DNA of 64,000 bases from Bifidobacterium sp. (GTDB lineage: Bacteria > Actinomycetota > Actinomycetes > Actinomycetales > Bifidobacteriaceae), in assembly GCF_022647885.1 (NCBI RefSeq), contig NZ_JALCLM010000001.1, positions 2,278,265-2,342,264 on the forward strand, in the 5' to 3' direction. The translations under genes were made by a program, and so were the position numbers. The notes under the pieces were generated by a model. The model did no database searches. It was not told where the DNA came from and saw only the letters and a list, made by a program, of their open reading frames with translations. Positions 1 to 9,337 of this stretch are shown here, one piece after another. Within the stretch, counting starts at the first letter, position 1; each line of letters opens with the position of its first letter.

Positions 1-902
1 TCGAGGTATTCGGCGGAGAATGCTCCGTCGAAGAAATCGACAAGCACCGCGACCAGTCCGATGACTACGACACTCTTATTGGCATTGGCGGTGGAAAAAC
101 TCTAGACACCGCTAAAGCTTCTGCCCATTTCGCAGGCAAACCGGTGATCATCGTGCCGACAGCCGCATCCTCAGATGCACCATGCTCGCGTCTTTCAGTG
201 GTGTACACCGCCGACGGCACTTTCGACCACTATCTACCACTGCCCAAAAACCCCGAGGCAGTCATTATGGACACAGAGCTTATTGCCAAAGCACCTGTAA
301 GATTTTTGGTTTCTGGTTTAGGTGACGCCTTCGCCACATATTATGAAGCGGCGGCTTGCGTGCAATCCTCTGCGCTCACAATGGCCGGTGGACACGCGAC
401 TAATGCTGCGTTCGCCTTAGCTCAGCTATGCCACGATACCCTACTAGCAGACGGAGTGAAAGCCGTAGCTGCTGTACGCAAAGGGGTGAGGACTGCTGCG
501 CTAGAGAACATCATCGAAGCTAATACACTGCTCAGTGGCTTAGGTTTTGAAAGCAGCGGTTTAGCTGCAGCGCACGCAATACATAATGGGCTCACAGCGC
601 TGGATGGCACTCACTCTATGTTGCATGGAGAAAAAGTTGCATACGGCACACTCGCACAGATGGTTCTCGAAAACAGCGATATCGAGGAATTGCGTGAAGT
701 CTACGCCTTCTTCCGAGAGGTTGGACTGCCTGTATCTCTGGAAGATATCGGTGTTGCAGATGCTAGCGATGAGGATTTGCTGCAAGTGGGACAGCTGGCC
801 TGCGACAAGGATGACACCATGGGCAATATGCCCTTCGAAGTAACTCCTGCCGATGTTGCCTCCGCACTGCGAGCAGCCGATGAGCTCGGCCGGACGTTGT
901 AA
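1..902 (+). CDS. gldA: Glycerol dehydrogenase, C-terminal part (5' end outside window)
   Basis: Iron/zinc-dependent NAD+ glycerol dehydrogenase, oxidising glycerol to dihydroxyacetone in the cytoplasm. The reading frame is already open at base 3. It shows the family's glycine-rich NAD site (GIGGGKTLDTAK), the PTAASSDAPCS segment after it, the metal-binding DAFATYYEA region, and two histidine motifs (AHAIHNGL and THSMLHGE) that supply the metal ligands. About 300 residues are visible of a usual 360-370, so only the N-terminal part of the Rossmann fold is missing. It ends with TAA and converges on the RpiR-type gene; a long imperfect inverted repeat lies between them. Assignment to the GldA family is firm. 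Substrate could extend to related diols. Confidence 0.92.
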   Translation, partial: EVFGGECSVEEIDKHRDQSDDYDTLIGIGGGKTLDTAKASAHFAGKPVIIVPTAASSDAPCSRLSVVYTADGTFDHYLPLPKNPEAVIMDTELIAKAPVRFLVSGLGDAFATYYEAAACVQSSALTMAGGHATNAAFALAQLCHDTLLADGVKAVAAVRKGVRTAALENIIEANTLLSGLGFESSGLAAAHAIHNGLTALDGTHSMLHGEKVAYGTLAQMVLENSDIEELREVYAFFREVGLPVSLEDIGVADASDEDLLQVGQLACDKDDTMGNMPFEVTPADVASALRAADELGRTL

Positions 903-963
903 TTCTGTTCTACTAACAGATATTCGATTTTACGGATATTACAGATATATCGTTGATCGACCG

Positions 964-1021
964 CTGCTGTGTGGCTAGTGCAAAGCATCTTTGCGAAATC
1001 TCATGACTAGCTACACAGCAG
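964..1021. terminator. Bidirectional terminator-like inverted repeat
   Basis: Two 16-base arms (964-979 and 1006-1021) pair with one mismatch and enclose a second small hairpin (GCAAAG/CTTTGC at 980-994). It lies between the convergent gldA and RpiR genes, which suits a shared terminator. There is no long T-run on either side. Confidence 0.6.
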
Positions 1022-1052
1022 ACCGAAATCCACCCTTAGCAGCAACAGTGCG

Positions 1053-1952
1053 TTACATGTTCTTCTTGGCATACACGTCGAAAAAGTTCAATAAATCTTC
1101 TTGCTGTTCCAGATGTTGACGAGTGCTGTCAATATCCGCCACAGCAACATCGTTGGTCAAAGCTTGCACTATCGACACTAAAGCTGTCATTGATGAAAGA
1201 ACAGCTTCACTGTCAGTACTCGCTAGCAGTGTGTAATCGGCAAACTCGGTTAACGGACCTAAAACTTCGTCAGTTATAGCAATCACCGGCACACCATGTT
1301 TCCGGGACCATTCGGCTACTCTGACTGTATCTTTACTGCAAGGTCGTGTCGCAATAGCCACAACACAATCCGATGAAGCAAGATTTCGCAGAGCATCAAT
1401 ATGTGATGCTCCGCCCACCGTTAGATCCTCAACGTCGGAACGAACCAGTCCCAAGAGATATACCAACATTGAGGCCACAGACTGGGATTGCCTCAAACCC
1501 ATCACCGATACATGTTCAGCGCCGCTGAGAAGCGAGACCACGTTATCCCATAATTGTTCGTCGATTCTTGCAAAACTGGTGGTGATAGCGGAACTGTCTT
1601 GGGCAGCCAACACTTCACGTTGAGACATACGTGCCGCATTACTATCTCGATCAGGAGTGCCAGCGGACAGAGCGCTATCGCCATGCGTAAAACGCCATAA
1701 CATTCCAGAGTGATTACTAGCCAAAGCTCTGCACACACTTCTGAGCTCTGAATATCCTTTAAGTTCCAACGCTAAGGCAAAACGCGAAATAGTGGACTCA
1801 TTGATACCCAGGTCTGCTGCCAACACATGAATTGTTGACATAGCAACGCGCTCTGGATTATCCAATACCACTGACGCGAGCGCCTGTTGCGACGGTGTTA
1901 AGGACAAACTGCGCAGACGTTTTTCAAACGATTCCAACACATCCGCTGTCAA
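1053..1952 (-). CDS. RpiR/MurR-family transcriptional regulator (HTH + SIS)
   Basis: Sugar-phosphate-responsive transcription factor. The first ~80 residues form the RpiR helix-turn-helix (segment around LGINESTISRFALALELKGY), and residues ~130-270 form a SIS sugar-isomerase-like ligand domain (VSVMGLRQSQSVASMLVYLL, then VVAIATRP and PVIAITDE). The length of 299 residues is normal for the family. The frame opens with a TTG and there is no better in-frame ATG, so the exact start is uncertain. It stands between gldA (convergent) and the aminotransferase (same strand). RpiR proteins usually bind phosphosugars or amino-sugar phosphates. Which of its neighbours it controls cannot be read from the sequence. 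Confidence 0.85.
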   Translation of the reverse strand: MTADVLESFEKRLRSLSLTPSQQALASVVLDNPERVAMSTIHVLAADLGINESTISRFALALELKGYSELRSVCRALASNHSGMLWRFTHGDSALSAGTPDRDSNAARMSQREVLAAQDSSAITTSFARIDEQLWDNVVSLLSGAEHVSVMGLRQSQSVASMLVYLLGLVRSDVEDLTVGGASHIDALRNLASSDCVVAIATRPCSKDTVRVAEWSRKHGVPVIAITDEVLGPLTEFADYTLLASTDSEAVLSSMTALVSIVQALTNDVAVADIDSTRQHLEQQEDLLNFFDVYAKKNM

Positions 1953-2073
1953 TTTCCCGCTCGCATTCTTAGGCCCCTTAGTCTGCTGATCGTTAGAGGG
2001 CAGTTGGGAGAAACATCTGAACTCACAGTAGATTGCTCACTGTGCGTTTGGTGTATCAGTGTTGCCTTCTGCT

Positions 2074-3324
2074 TCATCTATTAGATGGTACGCCAGCGAA
2101 CACTTCGTGGACGCGTTCGAGCCCGTCTTTAACACTAGGTGCTTGCAGAGGATCGGCCATCCTCATGGTTTCCATACGAGATTCATCATCTGTTCCGTAC
2201 ATCATTGAGGTCACAACACGAAGGCCCATCCGTTGTGGGAGGTCACCAAATGCACTTCCTGGTAGCACTGCAATACCGAAACGTTCGAAGAGCTCATGGC
2301 TGAGGGACTCATCTTCCGAGACGCCTAGGCGATGGGCGAATTCAGAATCGTGAAATGTTGGATAGATATAAAAAGCCCCCGAAGGTTTTCTACAAGATGC
2401 CCCTGCATCAACCATAATGTGGTGAATTTCATTCGAAACCCGCTGGTGTAGCTGTCTGCTTTCATTTACCCACTGCAAAACGTCGGATGGTTCACTAAAG
2501 CAATACTCGGCCACTGGTTCCAGAAATATCGGCATGCCTGACCAAATCTCAGATGCGGTACCAATTACCTCCTGCATTACTGCATCGCCCCAAGCATTTT
2601 GCGGAAAGAGAGCAGCGCCAATTCGCCATCCCCCGAGCGCCATTGATTTGGATAGTCCAGTAGTCACAAATGTTCTCTCTGGGGCAAGCTGTGCGGGGCT
2701 AACGAAATTGACTTGATCGTATGCAAGATCGCGATAGATTTCATCCGAGATTATGGCCAGATTTTGTTCTTTGGCAATGTGCACCAGCTGCTCAATGACA
2801 GTTCTTCCTGCCACGGTTCCACTCGGGTTATCTGGTGAAGTGAGCAACAAAGTGGTGGGATTTTGGCCAGCACGACGAGCACTGTCAAGTGCTGAAACTA
2901 GCAACTTAGGGTCTGGTACTCCACCAGCGCTTTCAGGAGCATCAACCCAAACACAATGTTTATTGAGCATGTGACTTTGAGCTGCATAGGTCACCCAGGA
3001 AGGTCGAGACAACACGACATCGCCTTTCAAAGCTTGCAACAATGCGAAAAGCAAAGCCTTGCTACCGGGAGCCATTAAACAATGGTCTGCATCAGCAGGT
3101 ATCCCACGCCTAGTGAAATATCCAGAAAGAGCATTACGGACAGCATAGGAACCTTGGACGGCAGGGTATGCATTTCTTGCCGAATCCGCAGACAAGATTT
3201 TCCGCAGTTCAGGCATCACTGGTAAACCTGCTTCCCCGAAACCTAGATTGATGACTGAACGCCCTTGCGCTACGGCATGTTGCATCATTTCGTTCATTAC
3301 TAGTGTTGCCGATTTTGCAACCAT
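2074..3324 (-). CDS. Class I/II aminotransferase (PLP-dependent)
   Basis: Aspartate-aminotransferase-fold enzyme, cytoplasmic, 416 residues. Visible fold-type I features: N-terminal INLGFGEAGLP, the TSPDNPSGTVA segment that binds substrate/PLP, the ISDEIYRDLAY strand with the PLP-ring Asp and Tyr, the TGLSKSMALGGWRIGA motif with the Schiff-base lysine, and a C-terminal RVV arginine segment. The start at 3324 (MVAKSATL) is preferred over an upstream in-frame codon because AAGGA lies 7 bases ahead of it. It is divergent from the amino-acid-binding lipoprotein across an AT-rich control region, suggesting a shared amino-acid theme. The substrate is unknown: aspartate, aromatic and branched-chain specificities are not separable by eye. 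Confidence 0.88.
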   Translation of the reverse strand: MVAKSATLVMNEMMQHAVAQGRSVINLGFGEAGLPVMPELRKILSADSARNAYPAVQGSYAVRNALSGYFTRRGIPADADHCLMAPGSKALLFALLQALKGDVVLSRPSWVTYAAQSHMLNKHCVWVDAPESAGGVPDPKLLVSALDSARRAGQNPTTLLLTSPDNPSGTVAGRTVIEQLVHIAKEQNLAIISDEIYRDLAYDQVNFVSPAQLAPERTFVTTGLSKSMALGGWRIGAALFPQNAWGDAVMQEVIGTASEIWSGMPIFLEPVAEYCFSEPSDVLQWVNESRQLHQRVSNEIHHIMVDAGASCRKPSGAFYIYPTFHDSEFAHRLGVSEDESLSHELFERFGIAVLPGSAFGDLPQRMGLRVVTSMMYGTDDESRMETMRMADPLQAPSVKDGLERVHEVFAGVPSNR

Positions 3325-3449
3325 CGTTGAATCCTTACCCTCGCTGTGCCGTCGTAAACAATGCTTCATATCAGGATGTTGACGATTCCAAATACTCAGG
3401 TTGCGACTCCTAACACGATGCATCTAGTCGATACGATACACCAATTTGC

Positions 3450-3476
3450 ATTCATTTTTATTCATTAAAATTCATT
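3450..3476. repeat. Three phased ATTCATT direct repeats
   Basis: ATTCATT occurs at 3450, 3460 and 3470, exactly one helical turn apart, in the AT-rich intergenic region between the divergent aminotransferase and binding-protein genes. A TATACT hexamer at 3501-3506 could be the -10 box of the rightward gene. Phased direct repeats suggest cooperative binding by a regulator or intrinsic curvature. No regulator is identified. Confidence 0.45.
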
Positions 3477-3643
3477 AATGCATTATTTACATTTCATTTT
3501 TATACTTTTTGATAGTTGGCGCATCAGCAATTGTGGAAATAAGTCCTGCACGTGGTTTCGAAAACCTTATAGTTCACACGCTGCTACGCCGAACATTCCA
3601 ACCGCATAAGGCGGTCGCATTAACCGGAAAATGGGAGACAACA

Positions 3644-4507
3644 TTGAAGAGAAGCATCAAATTTATTGCTGCAGCAGCAGCTGCACTTATGCTGACACCG
3701 TTAGCTGGTTGCGCAAGCACGTCCACAAATACTGCATCCGCCCACACCATTAACATCGGCATCAAATTCGACCAACCTGGTCTTGGATACAAGAATGGCA
3801 ACACCTACACAGGCTTTGATGTGAGCGTGGCGAAATATGTGGCAAAAGAACTTGGATATTCCGCAGACGAAATCGTTTGGAAAGAAGCACCCTCGAAACA
3901 GCGAGAAACATTGCTCGAAAATGGCGACGTTGACCTGGTGTTTGCAACATACTCAATCACCGATGATCGTAAAAAGGTGGTGGATTTTGGCGGACCATAC
4001 TTCGTAGCTGGACAGGATTTACTGATTCGATCTACTGATACATCAATCACTGGCCCCGACTCTCTAGACGGGAAAAAGCTATGTTCCGTCACAGGCTCAA
4101 CATCGGCGCAGGTTATCAAAGATCATTACGCGCAGAAGGTGCAGCTCATGGAACAAAGCGGGTTCGCTGAGTGCACCACGGCACTCATTTCAGGAACCGT
4201 TGATGCAGTAACTACCGATGACATCATTCTCGCCGGTCTTGCTGCAGCGAAGGGTGATGGTCAACTGAAAGTTGTAGGTAAACCCTTCACTCAGGAGCGC
4301 TACGGAGTGGGGATTCCCAAAGGTAAGACTGCGACGGTAACGAAGGTCAATGCAGCCTTAAAAAAGATGGTTGATGATGGTTCGTGGAAGAAAGCTCTCA
4401 ATGAAGCCACAAAAGGCACAGGGTACACTCCAAATTCCACATACAATCCACCAACAGTATTCGATGCAGCTAGCTCAACGTATGATTTCAAAACCTCACT
4501 CAACTAA
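3644..4507 (+). CDS. Amino-acid ABC transporter substrate-binding lipoprotein
   Basis: Extracytoplasmic solute-binding protein of the glutamate/glutamine type (family 3), 287 residues. I place the start at the TTG at 3644: GGGAG lies 7 bases ahead, and the product then begins with a textbook lipoprotein signal (KRSIKF, an alanine-rich core, lipobox LAGC with the lipidated Cys at ~23). Frame-compatible codons further upstream would put the signal sequence internally. The mature part has the family patterns GFDVSVAKYVAKELGY, VDLVFATYSITDDRKKVVDFGGPY and TVDAVTTDDIILAGL. No permease or ATPase gene is adjacent, so it is an orphan binding protein that must work with components encoded elsewhere or act as a sensor. 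Family is firm, ligand is inference. Confidence 0.88.
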   Translation: MKRSIKFIAAAAAALMLTPLAGCASTSTNTASAHTINIGIKFDQPGLGYKNGNTYTGFDVSVAKYVAKELGYSADEIVWKEAPSKQRETLLENGDVDLVFATYSITDDRKKVVDFGGPYFVAGQDLLIRSTDTSITGPDSLDGKKLCSVTGSTSAQVIKDHYAQKVQLMEQSGFAECTTALISGTVDAVTTDDIILAGLAAAKGDGQLKVVGKPFTQERYGVGIPKGKTATVTKVNAALKKMVDDGSWKKALNEATKGTGYTPNSTYNPPTVFDAASSTYDFKTSLN

Positions 4508-4643
4508 TCAACGAATCGATAAATCAATATAGATTCCCTACACACGCCGAAATATTGAGCATTCATCCCCGACTCGTGGTATCTTATTCAGGTTGCATGA
4601 TTCGCGGCATGGATGCTCACGCTTCCAACTGAGCCTTGTGCAT

Positions 4644-4728
4644 GGAGGATTCGCCTAGTGGTCTATGGCGCACGCTTGGAAAGCGTGTTGGTGTAACAGC
4701 CTCACGAGTTCGAATCTCGTATCCTCCG
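4644..4728 (+). tRNA. tRNA-Ser (anticodon GGA)
   Basis: The acceptor arms GGAGGAT and ATCCTCC pair perfectly, the anticodon stem CACGC/GCGTG encloses a TTGGAAA loop with anticodon GGA, there is a long variable arm as expected for a class II serine tRNA, and the T-loop is GTTCGAATC. The discriminator is G. CCA is not encoded. Confidence 0.95.
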
Positions 4729-5188
4729 CAGATGACCCTTGTTTTGTTGAGATTCCAACGATTCAGGGGTTTTGCTTTACCTACAATTAACCCAAACATG
4801 TATTACCCAATGTATTACCCGTGGGTATACTTTATGATCCATAAGCCTCGGATTGAATGTTGCAGTCCGAATCTCTCGACCGCACTTTTCAAATTTTTGA
4901 CTTTCAGATTCAACTCGGATTCAACCTTTATGGGTATCGCAGTATTCTGTGCCTCGATAACAAAATCTGCCTCTGTCTGATTATTCTCTCTGGCTCAATA
5001 GCATGGCATAAACTGCTGCGCGATGAGCTGCTGGCACACATGCTGCTCCATCATTGCCCCACTCAATTCCGTGGAAATGGCAGATCCATCCATAACAGCA
5101 GCCGGGTCAAATTTCGTGGATAACTTCCAATATGCACATGTTTTATACGTGAAATGTGTAACTTCGCGAAGTAACAGCACAAACGAAA
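4729..5188. other. Intergenic stretch without a supported gene
   Basis: Between the tRNA-Ser and the terminator of the alpha-glucosidase operon I see no reading frame with a Shine-Dalgarno sequence and a protein-like composition, and no further tRNA. The tRNA has no obvious T-rich hairpin right after it. Confidence 0.5.
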
Positions 5189-5222
5189 GTGGATAGGTCA
5201 AGAGATTTCTTGACCTATCCAC
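5189..5222 (-). terminator. Terminator of the MFS/alpha-glucosidase operon
   Basis: A perfect 15-bp stem with a 4-base loop, followed on the minus strand by a T-rich TTTCGTTT. It lies about 80 bases past the alpha-glucosidase stop codon. Confidence 0.75.
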
Positions 5223-5303
5223 CTGCCGAACATCCCAGTGCCAGCTACAAATACAGATGCAAACAACAATATTTCTGGTTAGCAATCTTCTTGAGCTACA
5301 CAC

Positions 5304-7619
5304 CTAGCCGATCAGCGAAGCATACTCAACCACGATTGATCGTAGATTCACATTAGTGATGGTCTGCGCGTAAGTCACCAAATTGACCGGCGAAGTGAGA
5401 TCATCATCGATTTTTTTGAGCACCCCGCGTTTTTCCTCATACGGAATTTCAGCACCCTGCAGCTGTTGCAACAACTGCTCTCGTGCTCTACTTTGCTGAC
5501 GATCATCATTCTCGGGCTTCCCTTCGAAAGTCTGCCCATTAGCCAAGGTGAACTCACCAGTACCGTCGAGAGAGAAAGCATGCAGCTTGAAATGCAGACG
5601 CCGTCCCTCAGGAATAATGCCGTCTGGATCCTCTGATTCCACATGGACAATGCCACCACGAATGCTGATCTTCGTCGATGCAATACTCCGGTTAAGATGC
5701 TCATACATGACATAGTCATTGTCTTTATTACCATACACATGAATATCAAGGCGCTCTGGAAGGACGTCAGCATTCTGCATAGGATCCGCCGTCATCGGCA
5801 CAATTGCACCGAGTTTGGCGAAAACTGGAATATTCTCAAGCGTTCGTCCCAAACGAATTGCGGTCTCACCAGTTGTAAATTGGCCATCCAAATTAGTGCT
5901 CGACACCATAGTACGGTCAACATCTTCGCGATCTCCTTGATAAATCAAGTCGGTGAAGATATCCATCCACTGGCCTTCGGGCATCCAGGCATCCACGAAT
6001 CCAACGTTAAGTTTCTTATCTTGTGGCGTGGTAATAGGAGCAACCATCAACTCGCTGCCAAAGAAGTACTGATTCTTGTACAGGTAACTTTCTTCATTAT
6101 CAGGATAGCGATAGTACAACGGCTCAATGAGTGCGCGGTCTTCGCAGTGAGTGCGTATATTCGCGCTGTCGAGATATGGCACCAATCTGTTGCGCAACCG
6201 TAAGTATTCATCCATGTATTCACGAACGTCTTGACGATATTTCCACGGCTCTTTGCCAGAGAATGGGTTATCAGAGCTATGCAATCTATTAATCGGGCTG
6301 AATACTCCGAGCTGCAGCCAACGTAAAGACAGTGCAGGATCGAAGCTCCCCCAGATGTGTCCGCCAATATCATGGCTCCACCACGTATACCCGATGTTTG
6401 TGGCTGTTGAAGTGAAATACGGTTGAAAATTCAACGAATCCCAGGTAATGACCGTGTCGCCGGAGAATCCAACGGGATAGCGATGAGAGCCAGGACCTGC
6501 AAAGCGCGACAGAATTAGCCCTTCACCATCATGCGAACGCTCATTATCAAGAAAATGATAATGATTCAGATTCCAGAGCGGCTCGACTTTGTCTTTGCTG
6601 CGGCTAGACCCTTGTTGCCAATCCAACCACCAGAAATCAACACCCTCTTTTTCCATCGGGTGATGAACATCATCGAAATACGCTTTTCTAAATTGAGGAT
6701 CGTCCAAATCAAAAATTGCAGGCTCCTCTTTTTCAGTATCAAGACCAAGAGCCTTCGCAACAGCAGGGTAGGAATCCTCAAATGCTCTGATGCCACCTGC
6801 TGGGTGCGTATTGAGTGAGACATGCCTATGCTGTTTGCGCAGTTCCTGAAGGAAACGCCAAGGATCAGGGAAAAGCTTACGATTCCACGTATATCCAGTC
6901 CAAGTACTACCGAAACGAGCTGGAACATCATCTGTTCGATGCCAATCCATATCAATCATCGCAACACTAATCGGTACCTTTTCACAATCGAACTTGTCCA
7001 TAAGATCGAGATATTCGTGCTGCGTATAACGGTAATATCTGCTCCACCAGTTCCCCAGTGCATATCGGGGTATGAGTGGAGTCTTGCCACTCAAGCGATA
7101 GTAATCGGAGAGTTCTTCACGATAGTTTCGACCATAGGCAAAGAAGTAGCCGTCTGCTTCTTCCTGCTGACGATGAACAAAATGATTGTCCTCAATGGCA
7201 AAAGAATCCTTGTCATCCAAAAAGGCATATCCATCACGGCTCATGATGCCATCGTCAATCGGCGTGGCACCGTCAACCAGATCCAGAGTCGCGTTGGTAC
7301 CGCCGAGATTCCCACTGACATGCTCACCGAAATACCAACGACTGTCGTGGAGCGTGTACTGGTATTTAGCATCAATGTGCAAATTGCTTGCAGCAAACTG
7401 ACCGCCGTCGTAATACAGATGAAAAAACTTGGTCTCAATCTCGATCTCGTGGCCATTTCTGCCCTGTTGAACGTCATAGTCAACCGGATCGAATTCTCTG
7501 TTAGCTACCAGCTGTGTTTTTCTATCCTCGAATTGACCGCTAGAAGAGTATTCCAAACGAATTAAACGCTCTGTAAGCAACGTAAATCTGTAGTTGCTTC
7601 CTTGCACAATATTGTTCAT
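5304..7619 (-). CDS. GH31 family alpha-glucosidase
   Basis: Retaining alpha-glycosidase of family GH31, 771 residues, no signal peptide, so probably cytoplasmic. It has the N-terminal beta-sandwich seen in GH31 enzymes, then a (beta/alpha)8 barrel. The nucleophile motif is FWWLDWQQG (Asp near residue 334), a variant of the usual WxDMNE, and the acid/base region is WWSHDIGGH (near residue 415). Downstream barrel segments include LRWLQLGVFSP and MVAPIT. The ATG at 7619 is preferred to a GTG nine bases upstream because GAAAGGGTGAG lies immediately before it. It is the second gene after an MFS transporter on the same strand (26-base gap), suggesting uptake of a disaccharide or small alpha-glucoside followed by hydrolysis. 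The WQQ variant means substrate could differ from maltose. Confidence 0.92.
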   Translation of the reverse strand: MNNIVQGSNYRFTLLTERLIRLEYSSSGQFEDRKTQLVANREFDPVDYDVQQGRNGHEIEIETKFFHLYYDGGQFAASNLHIDAKYQYTLHDSRWYFGEHVSGNLGGTNATLDLVDGATPIDDGIMSRDGYAFLDDKDSFAIEDNHFVHRQQEEADGYFFAYGRNYREELSDYYRLSGKTPLIPRYALGNWWSRYYRYTQHEYLDLMDKFDCEKVPISVAMIDMDWHRTDDVPARFGSTWTGYTWNRKLFPDPWRFLQELRKQHRHVSLNTHPAGGIRAFEDSYPAVAKALGLDTEKEEPAIFDLDDPQFRKAYFDDVHHPMEKEGVDFWWLDWQQGSSRSKDKVEPLWNLNHYHFLDNERSHDGEGLILSRFAGPGSHRYPVGFSGDTVITWDSLNFQPYFTSTATNIGYTWWSHDIGGHIWGSFDPALSLRWLQLGVFSPINRLHSSDNPFSGKEPWKYRQDVREYMDEYLRLRNRLVPYLDSANIRTHCEDRALIEPLYYRYPDNEESYLYKNQYFFGSELMVAPITTPQDKKLNVGFVDAWMPEGQWMDIFTDLIYQGDREDVDRTMVSSTNLDGQFTTGETAIRLGRTLENIPVFAKLGAIVPMTADPMQNADVLPERLDIHVYGNKDNDYVMYEHLNRSIASTKISIRGGIVHVESEDPDGIIPEGRRLHFKLHAFSLDGTGEFTLANGQTFEGKPENDDRQQSRAREQLLQQLQGAEIPYEEKRGVLKKIDDDLTSPVNLVTYAQTITNVNLRSIVVEYASLIG

Positions 7620-7645
7620 ACCACTCACCCTTTCAAGACCTTTTC

Positions 7646-8896
7646 TTAGAATTTGACTGTTGTTTTTCTGACGATAACGGTGCTAATAACTGCTATGGCA
7701 GCTAATACTATTGCGAAGAAAGCAATGGGAGCACCAGCAGTATTGCCCATAACCCGCTGTGAAAGAGCAATGCCATATGTTGACAAGAACGAACCAATAT
7801 TGCATCCCACCAGCAACAGAGTATTAGCGCCAGCCTGAGCTTGTGTTGGCACCAGCATCACGATCATATTGAAGCCGCAAATCGTGGTGGCTGCGCAGAA
7901 TCCAGCTACGAGACTGCCAGCAATCAACATCGCACTATTGGTGGCAAAGTACAGGATCATCAATCCAATTACGTACAAGATGAGGAATGCTGGCAAGGTA
8001 TAGCCATGCAGCTTCCCGTAAACACGGCCAAAAGCCACGCCTCCCAGAAAACCGCCCAACGTCGCCAAAGAAACTGCGATACTCGAGTCCTGTGCGCTCA
8101 TGATGTGCTGAGCTATAGCCAATCTGGGGATTTGTAGCAGCACCAGGATATTCACCATCACGATGACAAACACCAAAAGGAACAGCGCAATCGTACCTGG
8201 TGTGAAATATGTGGCAAAGCTGACCTTCTTGGGAGACTTACTCTTATCAGAAGTCTGCGCATTGCTCTCTTCAGGTTCAGGTAGCTGTGGAATAACTTTC
8301 CAAAACAACACGGCAATGGGAATCGCCAACATATAAATCAGGAATGCACTATGCCAACCGAAGCTCAGCAGAAATCCCACCAGAAGCGTAGCCACCGTAG
8401 CACCAACCTGTTCGCAGGCACCTCGATACCCCAACATTCTGGATTCTTCTTCACCCTCATAAAATCTATTGATAATGGTGATAGCTAGTGAATTAAACAT
8501 ACCCATACCAGCACCGAGCAGCATTCTCGAAACGAGAATAAGCCAGTAACTGTTAGAGAGTATAGGTCCAATTCCCGAAACTGCGATGCAGCAAAGCCCC
8601 AGAATAATAGCTCTTTTGATACCTATAGCCTTGGATATTGAAGGTGATAATAAGAGAAAAATTAGGACAAACACCTGAGGCACAGTGGCTAAAAGGTTGA
8701 TTGACGAGTCTGAATGGACGCCAAGAGTTTTAGCCATATACGGCAAGGCTGGCGAGATTGAGGTTCCAGTCACCAGAATAAGCGAAATGCTCAGAATGGT
8801 GAACTTAAATAATATCGAATTGGTTTTTAGTGAAGGTGATGTTGACGACATGCCGTTCGAGGCATGAGTCCGTGTCACATCTGCGGATGCTTTCAT
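7646..8896 (-). CDS. MFS transporter (probable sugar uptake)
   Basis: Twelve-helix major facilitator superfamily permease, 416 residues. It has the usual run of hydrophobic segments, a first-half cytoplasmic loop of the GIKRAIILG type, the antiporter-like motif LLGAGMGMFNSLAITII and a charged central loop (EEPEESNAQ region with SDKSKSPKK) between helices 6 and 7. The ATG at 8896 is chosen over a GTG at 8935 because AAAGAG precedes it at good distance and the extra residues are polar and unconserved-looking. It is first in a two-gene operon with the GH31 glucosidase, which suggests it imports the enzyme's substrate. Family is clear; sequence alone would also fit a drug exporter, so the role is inferred from context. 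Confidence 0.82.
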   Translation of the reverse strand: MKASADVTRTHASNGMSSTSPSLKTNSILFKFTILSISLILVTGTSISPALPYMAKTLGVHSDSSINLLATVPQVFVLIFLLLSPSISKAIGIKRAIILGLCCIAVSGIGPILSNSYWLILVSRMLLGAGMGMFNSLAITIINRFYEGEEESRMLGYRGACEQVGATVATLLVGFLLSFGWHSAFLIYMLAIPIAVLFWKVIPQLPEPEESNAQTSDKSKSPKKVSFATYFTPGTIALFLLVFVIVMVNILVLLQIPRLAIAQHIMSAQDSSIAVSLATLGGFLGGVAFGRVYGKLHGYTLPAFLILYVIGLMILYFATNSAMLIAGSLVAGFCAATTICGFNMIVMLVPTQAQAGANTLLLVGCNIGSFLSTYGIALSQRVMGNTAGAPIAFFAIVLAAIAVISTVIVRKTTVKF

Positions 8897-8987
8897 AGCA
8901 ATACTCTTTTGTTCTTGTATGGATGCACCGAGCACTAGTCGGTGCGTGTGAACCGCTGTCGCTAAGGCACAACGGCATCATTCGAAC

Positions 8988-9012
8988 GCATATCCACTTC
9001 GGGTGGATATGC
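8988..9012. promoter_or_regulatory. Hairpin in leader of MFS/glucosidase operon
   Basis: Perfect 10-bp inverted repeat (8988-8997 and 9003-9012) around TTCGG, about 90 bases upstream of the MFS start. It has no T-run, so an operator or an mRNA leader hairpin is more likely than a terminator. Confidence 0.4.
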
Positions 9013-9232
9013 TCGTAGACATCCTTATAACTTTTCGCACCACAATCGGCTATACGGCATGCGATTATCAGCACTAAAAAACATCAAGGAGTACTAGAGA
9101 ATTGTGAAAACGGTAAAGTGTGAATGCCACTCTCAGCTATGCAAATAGTTGGAGTCAAATCAGGCACTACATTGAGCGTGTCTCTTGCAAAGATATGCAC
9201 CACACACGTTTTCAACAGTAAAGAACAGAGCA

Positions 9233-9337
9233 CTACATAGAGGGATAACGCCCAACGAGGCGTTCTGTGTGATGACGCAACTGAACCGCACATAATGCAC
9301 AATCATTCATAAAACCCATTACGGTCATCGCAGCCAT
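9233..9337 (-). CDS. Possible 34-residue small protein with perfect Shine-Dalgarno
   Basis: On the minus strand the 11-base complement of the 16S rRNA 3' end, AAGGAGGTGAT, occupies 9336-9346. The frame that begins in it has ATG codons at 9337, 9328, 9319 and 9310, and reads to TAG as a 34-residue peptide that is Met- and Cys-rich at its start (MAAMTVMGFMNDCALC). The second or third ATG has the better spacing. It resembles no family I know. It could be a small protein, a leader peptide for the MFS/glucosidase transcript, or fortuitous. Evidence is the RBS and one uninterrupted frame only. Confidence 0.35.
   Translation of the reverse strand: MAAMTVMGFMNDCALCAVQLRHHTERLVGRYPSM

Noticed and set aside
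4532..4545. Possible fourth terminal-repeat element
   Set aside because: GATTCCCTACACAC resembles one end, but no matching partner lies within 130 bases and the ATTCCGC core is missing.
4636..4980. 114-codon frame through the tRNA-Ser
   Set aside because: It runs across a clear tRNA gene and the remainder has no protein-like composition or RBS.
6822..7565. 247-codon open frame antisense to the GH31 glucosidase
   Set aside because: It is fully inside a conserved glycosidase gene, and the product shows no family pattern.
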